Source of the DNA: a bacterium
GTDB taxonomy: Bacteria; UBA6262
DNA length: 11,672 bases
Assembly (NCBI GenBank): GCA_028716025.1
Contig: JAQUQP010000054.1
Coordinates: forward strand, 1-11,672
Reading direction: 5' to 3'
Below the pieces are notes generated by a model that was not told where the DNA came from, did no database searches, and worked only from the letters and a program-made list of their open reading frames with translations. Positions within the stretch are counted from its first letter, which is position 1, and every line of letters begins with the position of its first letter. Positions 6,090 through 11,672 of this stretch are shown piece by piece. The translations under genes were made by a program, and so were the position numbers.

Positions 6090-6287
6090 ATGCCAAAAAT
6101 GAAGAGCCATAGCGGGGCTAAAAAGCGCTTCCGCGTAACCGCTACCGGCAAGATCAGGTACAAAAAGTCACATGCCCGTCATATCATGACGAAAAAGAAA
6201 ACCAAGAAATTAAGAACTCTGCGTAAAAGCGGAACGCTTAATTTGACCGATTCGAAGATGGTAAAGAAATTACTACCGTACGCATAG
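6090..6287 (+). CDS. rpmI: 50S ribosomal protein L35
   Basis: The product is 65 residues, normal for L35: MPKMKSHSGAKKRFRVTATG, then a lysine/arginine-rich body (KIRYKKSHARHI, KTKKLRTLR) and the C-terminal MVKKLLPYA. AAGGAG (6079-6084) precedes ATG 6090 by 5 bases. It sits between infC and rplT in the conserved order, and translation of rpmI and rplT is commonly coupled and repressed by L20, although here a 117-base gap with a repeat separates the two. Confidence 0.96.
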   Translation: MPKMKSHSGAKKRFRVTATGKIRYKKSHARHIMTKKKTKKLRTLRKSGTLNLTDSKMVKKLLPYA

Positions 6288-6296
6288 AAGAGGACG

Positions 6297-6372
6297 CCAG
6301 ACTCCAGTTTCCAGACTCAAGATATTTAAAAATATACAATGCTTTGTCATAGTCTGGTGTCTGGTTTGCTGG
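6297..6372. repeat. Palindromic heptad repeat, CCAGACT family
   Basis: Left arm (6297-6318) is built of 7-base units CCAGACT, CCAGTTT, CCAGACT. The right arm (6351-6372) is AGTCTGG, TGTCTGG and TTTGCTGG, so the arms are inverted relative to each other. A small ATATTT/AAATAT hairpin lies between. The whole fills most of the rpmI-rplT gap and would fold in the operon mRNA just before the rplT ribosome site. Confidence 0.7.
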
Positions 6373-6404
6373 TATCGTGTAACTATTATTTTGGAGGATC
6401 TATT

Positions 6405-6764
6405 ATGTCAAGAGTGAAAAGCGGCAAAACCACGCGCGCGTGGAAAAAGAAAATATTTAGAAGAGCCAAAGGGTACCGGATGGGAAAATCCAAACTTTAC
6501 CGGCATGCTACAGAGCAAGTAGATAAAAGTTTGGATTACGCGTACCGGGACAGGCGGGCAAAAAAGAGAGATTTTCGTTCGCTCTGGATCATCAGGATCA
6601 ATGCGGCGGCTCGCATCAACGGATTGTCGTATAACCGCTTGATGAACGGATTAAAAAAGGCCCAGGTAGGTATTGACCGGAAGATCCTGGCTGATCTGGC
6701 AGTAAACGATGCCAAGGCATTTACCGCTTTGGTGGAAGTAGCCAAACAGCAATTAGCAGTATAG
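6405..6764 (+). CDS. rplT: 50S ribosomal protein L20
   Basis: ATG 6405 with GGAGG at 6393-6397 gives 119 residues, the usual L20 length, starting MSRVKSG. An in-frame ATG at 6339 lies inside the preceding repeat and would add an unconserved leader, so I reject it. The basic N-terminal extension ([25 protein letters not shown]) threads into 23S rRNA, followed by the globular part with [38 protein letters not shown] and [11 protein letters not shown]20 is needed for early 50S assembly and in many bacteria represses its own operon by binding the leader. Confidence 0.96.
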   Translation: MSRVKSGKTTRAWKKKIFRRAKGYRMGKSKLYRHATEQVDKSLDYAYRDRRAKKRDFRSLWIIRINAAARINGLSYNRLMNGLKKAQVGIDRKILADLAVNDAKAFTALVEVAKQQLAV

Positions 6765-6800
6765 GTTCGCTGGCTTAAGAAGGGCAGGGTGAAATAATAC

Positions 6801-8129
6801 ATGTTTACCCCACATAAAGTTTTAGCGATCGGATTTGCCTCTTTGATCTTGTTAGGGGCCTTATTGCTGACTATGCCGTTTGCCAATGCCAGGGGAGAGG
6901 CCACTTCTTTTATAGATGCCTTGTTCACCTCCACCAGCGCTATCTGCGTTACCGGGCTGGTCACGGTGGATACGGCTACCCATTACTCCTTTTGGGGCAA
7001 AAGCATTATCCTGCTTTTGATCCAGATCGGGGGACTGGGTTATATTACCCTGGCTACCATGATGTTCCTGCTTTTTAATAAACAGTTGAGTATCAAAGAT
7101 AAATTGAATATCCAGGAAGGCGTCAACCAATATAGCCTGGCTGACCTGGGCAGCTTTGTTAAATACATAGTAAAAATTACTTTATTGATCGAGGGTTTAG
7201 CCACCCTTATTTTAACTATCCACTGGAGCCGGGAGTTTCCGGTCAAAGATGCTTTTGGCCATGCCTTGTTCCATTGCGTCAGCGCTTTCTGCAATGCCGG
7301 GTTCAGCACATTTTCCAGTAACCTTTCCCATTATTCCACTGATGTAGTCGTGAACCTGACGATCACTTCCCTGATCATTATCGGCGGCTTGGGTTTTATT
7401 GTCATCAGTGAAATACATAACTACCGCCAAAGAAAAAAAATATCTATCCACACCAGGATGGCCTTAAAGATCACTGCTTTGCTTTTATTGGTCGGGACAC
7501 TGGTGATCCTGGTATTGGAATATAAGAATCCGGCAATTATGGCTTCCTTGCCCTTGGACCAGAAAGTACTGGTCAGTTATTTCCAGGCAGTGACTCCGCG
7601 GACAGCAGGTTTCAACACAGTCAACTTTGGCTTGATGCAACCGGCAACTTTATTTTTCGTTATTATGCTGATGTTCATCGGTGCTTCACCTGGCGGTACC
7701 GGTGGTGGTATTAAAACTACGACCTTCGGCATTATGATCGCCAGTATCAAGGCTACTTTGCGCGGGAAATACAACGTCAATATCTACAGCCGTAAAATGT
7801 CCGGGGAAATAGTACGCAAATCATTTGTGCTGACCAGCATCGCTATTTTTTTAGTGATCCTGGTCACTATGGGCCTGGCGATAATAGAAAAACAGGATTT
7901 CCTGCGTATCCTGTTTGAAGTGGTCAGCGCGTTCGGTACTGTCGGTTTGTCAGCAGCTCCGGCCGGTAATATCAGTTTATCCGGTTATTTTTCTGATCTG
8001 GGTAAGCTTTTGATAGCGATCACAATGTATTTCGGCCGGGTCGGTCCGTTGACCCTGGGGATCGCTATAATGGAAGCTAAAGGACATGAATTATATACAT
8101 ATGCCGAAGAAAAAGTCTTGATCGGATAG
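6801..8129 (+). CDS. ktrB: Potassium uptake channel subunit, KtrB/TrkH family
   Basis: The 442-residue membrane protein has the four-fold M1-P-M2 architecture of Ktr/Trk/HKT transporters. All four selectivity-filter glycines are present: CVTGLV (G52), CNAGFS (G167), TAGFNT (G270) and GTVGLS (G382). The glycine-rich gating loop in the third repeat is ASPGGTGGGIKTTT (295-308), and FGRVGPLTL (411-419) is the conserved last helix. Its short N-terminus fits KtrB better than the longer TrkH. It forms dimers that carry K+ (often with Na+) and are gated by a cytoplasmic RCK ring, here the next gene, 9 bases away. The ribosome site is weak (AGGGTG, 6786-6791). Placement directly behind rplT, 36 bases away, suggests cotranscription with the ribosomal genes. 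Confidence 0.9.
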   Translation: MFTPHKVLAIGFASLILLGALLLTMPFANARGEATSFIDALFTSTSAICVTGLVTVDTATHYSFWGKSIILLLIQIGGLGYITLATMMFLLFNKQLSIKDKLNIQEGVNQYSLADLGSFVKYIVKITLLIEGLATLILTIHWSREFPVKDAFGHALFHCVSAFCNAGFSTFSSNLSHYSTDVVVNLTITSLIIIGGLGFIVISEIHNYRQRKKISIHTRMALKITALLLLVGTLVILVLEYKNPAIMASLPLDQKVLVSYFQAVTPRTAGFNTVNFGLMQPATLFFVIMLMFIGASPGGTGGGIKTTTFGIMIASIKATLRGKYNVNIYSRKMSGEIVRKSFVLTSIAIFLVILVTMGLAIIEKQDFLRILFEVVSAFGTVGLSAAPAGNISLSGYFSDLGKLLIAITMYFGRVGPLTLGIAIMEAKGHELYTYAEEKVLIG

Positions 8130-8138
8130 GAGAAAAGT

Positions 8139-8828
8139 ATGAGACAGTTTGCCGTGATCGGATTGGGGAATTTTGGCCGTAGTGTGGCGCTGACCCTGGC
8201 GGAAAAAGGCGGGCAGGTGCTGGCTATCGACAAAGACGAAGAACGCATCCAGGATATCAGCGAAAAAGTGACCTACGCGGTCAAGGCTGATGCCAGCGAT
8301 GAGAAGGTCCTGAAATCACTGGATATCAAGAATGTTGATGTCGCGATCGTCAGCGTTGGTGAAAGTATGGAGACCAGCATCATGGTCAGCCTGCTCTTAC
8401 GGGAAATGGGCGTGAAGATGATCGTGACCAAAGCGATCAACAGTCTCCACGGAAAAGTCCTGCGCAAGATCGGCGTGGACAGGGTGATCTTCCCGGAACG
8501 GGATATCGGCGCTAAAGTGGCTGAAAGCCTGATCTCTCCGAACATATATGAATACATCGAGCTTTCCCCTGATTATAGCATTGTGGAAATAATATCCCCG
8601 AAATCTTTCGCCGGGAAAAATCTGAAAGCATTGGATGTCCGGAAAAAATATAAGATCACGATCATAGCCATCAAGCGTAAAACACCGGAAGTCACTGATA
8701 CCGGCGAGACCCAGTTCAAGGAAGATATAAATGTTACGCCTTTTCCGGAAGATGAGATCGAAAGCGGTGATGTCCTCGTCGTGGTAGGCGCGGATAAGGA
8801 TATTAATAAATTCAGAGGAGTGGAATAA
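8139..8828 (+). CDS. ktrA: Potassium uptake regulatory subunit, KtrA/TrkA-type RCK protein
   Basis: The 229-residue soluble protein has an N-terminal RCK/Rossmann domain with GLGNFG (8-13: G8, G10, G13) and acidic D31 at the end of the second strand (LAIDKDEERIQD), the usual ATP/NAD(H) site. The conserved KADASDEKVL and VTKAINSLHGKVLRKIGVDRVIFPE follow. The C-terminal RCK_C part (about 145-229) contains SPKSFAGKNLKALDVRKKY and ends in a strand (DVLVVVGADKDINKF). One RCK_N/RCK_C pair is typical of KtrA, while E. coli TrkA has two. Octameric rings of this protein bind nucleotide and open KtrB. AGGAG (8129-8133) precedes ATG 8139. Confidence 0.92.
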   Translation: MRQFAVIGLGNFGRSVALTLAEKGGQVLAIDKDEERIQDISEKVTYAVKADASDEKVLKSLDIKNVDVAIVSVGESMETSIMVSLLLREMGVKMIVTKAINSLHGKVLRKIGVDRVIFPERDIGAKVAESLISPNIYEYIELSPDYSIVEIISPKSFAGKNLKALDVRKKYKITIIAIKRKTPEVTDTGETQFKEDINVTPFPEDEIESGDVLVVVGADKDINKFRGVE

Positions 8829-8833
8829 ACCAT

Positions 8834-9127
8834 ATGAATGACAAGAAGAAAGCCCCCCGGGCCTGTTTGACCAAAGAGGACGAGGAATGCGTAATTGACC
8901 TGGGGAAGTTTTATTTCCTGAGCGGCAAATATGAAGCCGCGATCAGCGAGTTTGTGAAAGCCCAGAAATTTGATCCCAAGAACCCGGATATCTATTATAA
9001 CCTGGGCATTACCTATGAGGCAAAAAATGAACCAGGTAAGGCTAAGGAAATGTACCTGAAATGCCTAGAGTTGAATGATAACTACACCCTAGCTAAAGAA
9101 CATCTGGATAAACTGGTAGGCGAGTAA
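8834..9127 (+). CDS. Small TPR-repeat protein
   Basis: The 97-residue acidic/lysine-rich protein has two to three tetratricopeptide repeats: ECVIDLGKFYFLSGKYEAAISEFVKAQKFDP, then NPDIYYNLGITYEAKNEPGKAKEMYLKCLELN, and a final partial helix pair. The spacing of G/Y/A/P positions is typical of TPR. There is no signal peptide or membrane helix, so it is probably cytoplasmic and a protein-protein adaptor. It follows ktrA by 5 bases with GAGGAG at 8815-8820, rather far from the ATG, so translation may rely on coupling. Partner is unknown; a link to potassium transport is suggested only by position. Confidence 0.8.
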   Translation: MNDKKKAPRACLTKEDEECVIDLGKFYFLSGKYEAAISEFVKAQKFDPKNPDIYYNLGITYEAKNEPGKAKEMYLKCLELNDNYTLAKEHLDKLVGE

Positions 9128-9131
9128 AGGG

Positions 9132-9402
9132 ATAGGGTCCATTTGCCAATATTTCTTTATATTTGCGGGAGATATTTTACTCTGATTCAAGGCGCGAGAA
9201 GTGTAGCGTGCCTTTAGGCACGTAAACGACGAGCAACACTGAAGCAGGGGAAAAGAGCCCCGCCCGCAGGGAAGGCTGTCTTTGGCCGACTACTGCGTCG
9301 CTCCTCCTGGACGTATCTAAAATACGCCGGCGTCGTTGCTCCTTGTATTCGACTCAAAGCCATTCCTTCAAATAAAAAGAAATATTGGCAAAGGGGCCCT
9401 AT
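9132..9402. mobile_element. MITE-like 271-bp element with 34-bp terminal inverted repeats
   Basis: The left end (9132-9165, ATAGGG...ATTTG) and the reverse complement of the right end (9369-9402) match at about 31 of 34 positions. Inside, each arm carries its own mini-hairpin: GTGCC TTTA GGCAC at about 9209-9222, and CGTAT/ATACG at about 9312-9326. CAAGG(A/C)GC blocks lie in inverted orientation, with GGGG/CCCC near the centre. No reading frame of note occurs within it. No obvious target duplication is visible. The right end reaches the first two bases of the next gene's ATG, and its AAAGGGG (9390-9396) serves as that gene's ribosome site. Confidence 0.7.
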
Positions 9403-10189
9403 GAAAAGTATTTTGACTTATATAAAATCATTGCACCAGAAAAAAGGCCGCGCTGAAAAAAGGGCTTTTATCATGGAAGGGGTACGTGCGGTTGAGGAAT
9501 TACTCAGGTCCCCGTCCCAGCATTTTAAAGTAATTTATACCCAGGAACTTGAAGCTAACCGCCGCGGCCAGCAGTTACTGCAAAACCTGGCGCACGGCAA
9601 GATAGAGATGACCCAGGTTACGCCGCAGGAATTAGCAGCTGTATCAGATTGCGAAACGCCGGCGGGGATCCTGGCAATTGTCAACATCACCGAACACCGG
9701 CTGGCAGATCTATTAGACGCTCCCAAACCATTCCTGGTAATATTAGACGGGATACAGGACCCGGGTAACCTGGGGGCGATCATCAGGACCGCAGAGGCTG
9801 CCGGGGTAACCGGAATTATCTTAAGCAAGGAAACGGTTGACCAGCATAATCCCAAGGTAGTACGGGCTACCATGGGTTCCTTGTTGCGGTTACCGGTGGT
9901 TAAAGTGGATAATTTAATGAGCCTGATCGAGAAACTGCGCTCGAAAAATATCAGGACCATAGCCTGCGACGTACGCGGTTCCAAAAACTATTATGAAGCT
10001 TCATGGGCCTTACCCCTGGCGCTGATCTTCGGCAATGAAGGCGCAGGGATGACCAAGGAGATAGCCGGGAAAATCGATGAAATGATCAGGATCCCGCAAA
10101 GAAAAAGCGTGGATTCTTTAAATGTAGCAGTAGCAGCGGGCATTATTATGTACCAGGTAGTGGAGAAAGGCAGAAAAGTTGATAGTTGA
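9401..10189 (+). CDS. SpoU/TrmH-family RNA 2'-O-methyltransferase
   Basis: The 262-residue product fits this family. The N-terminal substrate-binding part begins KSLHQKKGRAEKRAFIMEGVRAVEE. The SPOUT knot domain follows with motif 1 DGIQDPGNLGAIIRTAEAAG (N123, R129), motif 2 ALIFGNEGAGM (207-217) and motif 3 IPQRKSVDSLNVAVAAGII (231-249). It transfers a methyl group from S-adenosylmethionine to a ribose 2'-OH, most likely in 23S rRNA or tRNA; the exact nucleotide cannot be read from the sequence. Such a gene commonly precedes pheS (for example ysgA in Bacillus). Its last residues and TGA stop (10187-10189) are encoded by a heptad repeat, and its ribosome site comes from the inverted-repeat element upstream. 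Confidence 0.9.
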   Translation: MKSILTYIKSLHQKKGRAEKRAFIMEGVRAVEELLRSPSQHFKVIYTQELEANRRGQQLLQNLAHGKIEMTQVTPQELAAVSDCETPAGILAIVNITEHRLADLLDAPKPFLVILDGIQDPGNLGAIIRTAEAAGVTGIILSKETVDQHNPKVVRATMGSLLRLPVVKVDNLMSLIEKLRSKNIRTIACDVRGSKNYYEASWALPLALIFGNEGAGMTKEIAGKIDEMIRIPQRKSVDSLNVAVAAGIIMYQVVEKGRKVDS

Positions 10190-10205
10190 TTGTTGATAGT
10201 TAATA
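10178..10205. repeat. Heptad repeat, GTTGATW family
   Basis: Four consecutive 7-base units (GTTGATA, GTTGATT, GTTGATA, GTTAATA) in exact phase. They cover the last codons and stop of the methyltransferase gene and part of the gap to pheS. The same unit in the opposite orientation occurs at 1370-1397. Confidence 0.75.
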
Positions 10206-10229
10206 GAAAAAGCATAAGAAGAGGAAACG

Positions 10230-11258
10230 ATGAGTTTGGAAGAATTGAAAGGTAAGTTGGAAGCACTGGAAAAACAGGCCTTGGCTGAACTTGAACAAGC
10301 GGCCCAGGAAGGAATCGAGAACTTAAGGGTAAAATACCTGGGGAAAAAAGGGGAACTTACTTCTATCCTGCGCGGCTTGAGTAATATCGACGCCGCGGTA
10401 CGCCCTTTGATCGGTAAATTATCAAATGAAATCAAGACCCGCCTGGAAGAGAAATTTAATCTTAAACAATCAGACCTGAAAGAAAAAGCTGATTTAGCGT
10501 CAGAGAGCAGTCTGGTAGTGGATCTGACATTACCCGGGACCAATATCGCCATGGGCAGTATCCATCCTATTACCCAGGTCATGAGAGAGATCTGCGGGAT
10601 TTTTCAGCGGCTAAATTTTGCCGTTGTTGAAGGCCCGGAGATCGAAACTGATTATTATAATTTCGAAGCCCTGAACTTCCCGCCGGAGCACCCGGCCAGG
10701 GATATGCAGGATACATTTTTTATCGAAGATAAAGTGTTGCTGCGCACCCAGACCTCGCCAGTGCAGGTTAGGGTGATGGAGAAGCAGAAACCGCCGGTCA
10801 AAATAGTTGTCCCGGGCAAGGTTTTTCGTCATGACGCTGATGTATCCCATTCTCCGATGTTCCACCAGGTGGAAGGCTTCCTGATCGATGAAGGAGTCAC
10901 GTTCGCTGACCTGAAAGGTGTCCTGACCTTGTTCATTAAAGAAATGTTCGGGGAACAACAGACTACCAGGTTCCGGCCGAGCTTTTTCCCTTTTACTGAA
11001 CCCAGCGCGGAAATGGATATGAGTTGTTTTGCCTGTAAAGGGGCCGGTTGCCGGATCTGTAAGAATAGCGGCTGGATAGAAATACTGGGCGCGGGAATGA
11101 TCGATCCGGCTGTCTTTAAATATGTGAAATATGACCCGGAAAAATATTCTGGATTCGCTTTTGGCATGGGCGTGGAACGGATCGCCATGCTGAAATACGG
11201 GATCGATAATATCGGTTTGTTCTATGAAAATGACCTGCGCTTTTTGAAACAGTTTTAA
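10230..11258 (+). CDS. pheS: Phenylalanyl-tRNA synthetase alpha subunit
   Basis: The 342-residue catalytic subunit activates phenylalanine with ATP and charges tRNA(Phe) as an alpha2-beta2 enzyme with PheT. An N-terminal coiled coil (1-90) binds tRNA. The class II core includes HPI (112-114), GPEIETDYYNFEALNFP (145-161), RTQTSPVQVR (172-181), FRHDADVSHSPMFHQVEG (199-216), RFRPSFFPFTEPSAEMD (247-263) and motif 3 GFAFGMGVERIAML (308-321). CFACKGAGCRICKNSGW carries a CxxC-x4-CxxC set (C266, C269, C274, C277), seen in a subset of PheS and possibly zinc-binding. GAGGAA (10220-10225) precedes ATG 10230 by 4 bases. Confidence 0.97.
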   Translation: MSLEELKGKLEALEKQALAELEQAAQEGIENLRVKYLGKKGELTSILRGLSNIDAAVRPLIGKLSNEIKTRLEEKFNLKQSDLKEKADLASESSLVVDLTLPGTNIAMGSIHPITQVMREICGIFQRLNFAVVEGPEIETDYYNFEALNFPPEHPARDMQDTFFIEDKVLLRTQTSPVQVRVMEKQKPPVKIVVPGKVFRHDADVSHSPMFHQVEGFLIDEGVTFADLKGVLTLFIKEMFGEQQTTRFRPSFFPFTEPSAEMDMSCFACKGAGCRICKNSGWIEILGAGMIDPAVFKYVKYDPEKYSGFAFGMGVERIAMLKYGIDNIGLFYENDLRFLKQF

Positions 11259-11261
11259 AAA

Positions 11262-11352
11262 GCAGTTTTGAGTTAGAAGTTTTGAATTTTAAGATTAGGA
11301 TAAAAGATTTTTAACATTAACTCAAAACTCAACACTCAAAATTCAAAATTGC
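11262..11352. repeat. Palindromic heptad repeat, AACTCAA family
   Basis: The right arm (11319-11352) consists of phased 7-base units AACTCAA, AACTCAA, CACTCAA, AATTCAA, AATTGC. The left arm (11262-11300) has TTTTGAG, TTAGAAG, TTTTGAA, TTTTAAG, ATTAGGA, broadly inverted to it. It fills the pheS-pheT gap and would form a loose hairpin in the mRNA. Confidence 0.65.
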
Positions 11353-11368
11353 ATCTCAGGAGATTAAT

Positions 11369-11672
11369 TTGAAAGTATCGTATAAGTGGTTAAAAGAATT
11401 CCTTGATACGGAATTATCACCTAAAGAAATGGCTGATAAATTGACCATGGCTGGCATAGAAGTTTCTACCTGTACCAGCCTGGATAAGGGCATCAGGAAT
11501 GTGGTCACTGCTGAAGTAAAAGAAGTGAATCCTCATCCGAATGCCGATAAACTGGTTTTTTGCCGGGTTTTTAACGGTAAAGAAACATTAGATATTGTCT
11601 GCGGCGCCAAGAATTTTAAGGCCGGGGATAAAGTAGCCTTGGCACAGGTCGGGGCAATCTTACCGGGTGGCA
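11369..11672 (+). CDS. pheT: Phenylalanyl-tRNA synthetase beta subunit, N-terminal part
   Basis: The frame opens at TTG 11369, preceded by AGGAGA at 11358-11363, and runs off the right edge (101 complete codons). It reads KVSYKWLKEFLDTELSPKE, then AGIEVST and the OB-fold tRNA-binding domain with VKEVNPHPNADKLVFCRV, IVCGAKNFKAGDKVALA and AILPGG, all diagnostic of PheT. With PheS it forms the tetrameric enzyme; the beta subunit carries tRNA anchoring and editing domains, which lie beyond the window. TTG is the only start giving the full conserved N-terminus. Confidence 0.95.
   Translation, partial: MKVSYKWLKEFLDTELSPKEMADKLTMAGIEVSTCTSLDKGIRNVVTAEVKEVNPHPNADKLVFCRVFNGKETLDIVCGAKNFKAGDKVALAQVGAILPGG

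Noticed and set aside
6339..6404. Upstream in-frame ATG for rplT adding 22 residues
   Set aside because: It lies within the heptad repeat, has no ribosome site and adds residues absent from L20; ATG 6405 has GGAGG at the right distance.
6536..6964. Long minus-strand open frames such as those opposite rplT/ktrB, ktrB and the methyltransferase gene
   Set aside because: They mirror well-identified plus-strand genes and have no family motifs of their own.
9128..9400. CRISPR array or RNA gene in the 270-base gap
   Set aside because: There is no direct repeat/spacer periodicity and no tRNA-like fold; the organisation is a single inverted repeat.

Overview
The window joins two very different regions. 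Positions 1 to about 3060 are an AT-richer accessory region made of broken RHS/YD-repeat toxin cassettes. Positions 3235 to 11672 are a dense, entirely plus-strand housekeeping region: a large membrane protein, infC-rpmI-rplT, a KtrB/KtrA-type potassium uptake pair, a small TPR protein, a SpoU-family rRNA methyltransferase, pheS and the start of pheT. The order infC-rpmI-rplT ... rRNA methyltransferase-pheS-pheT is an ancestral bacterial cluster. The moderate GC, the frequent TTG starts, the RHS proteins and the many dispersed repeats would fit an uncultivated, probably Gram-negative lineage such as Omnitrophota or a relative. That placement is a low-confidence inference. TGA ends two ordinary genes (membrane protein, rRNA methyltransferase), so the standard bacterial code applies.

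Accessory region. Cassette A (1-678) is the end of an RHS core followed by an unrecognised glycine-rich C-terminal tip. It is interrupted by an in-frame TGA at 127-129 and followed 3 bases later by a three-helix membrane protein (682-1047), a candidate immunity protein. Cassette B (RHS homology from 1260, open from 1305 to 2621) carries a tip resembling polymorphic toxin type 44. It overlaps by ATGA a small lipoprotein gene (2618-2998), again a candidate immunity protein. A 13-codon scrap of RHS core (3001-3039) follows. This core/tip/immunity/core layout is what tip-swapping recombination at an RHS locus leaves behind. Neither cassette has an N-terminal secretion part, so both look like orphan tips or decayed copies.

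Housekeeping region. A good promoter (3180-3208) precedes the membrane protein gene. A second promoter (5334-5362) drives infC through a leader of about 180 nt. That leader contains a terminator hairpin and an upstream segment able to pair with the terminator's 5' arm, a plausible L20-type attenuator. infC appears to start at a non-canonical ATC codon (5550), a rare-start arrangement known for IF3 autoregulation. The genes then run in one direction with short gaps, and no further clear terminator was found up to pheT.

Repeats. Three different families of 7-nt phased repeats occupy gaps or gene ends (6297-6372, 10178-10205, 11262-11352). One family also lies inside the RHS reading frame (1370-1397). 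A 271-bp non-coding element with 34-bp terminal inverted repeats (9132-9402) sits between the TPR and methyltransferase genes and supplies the latter's ribosome binding site.
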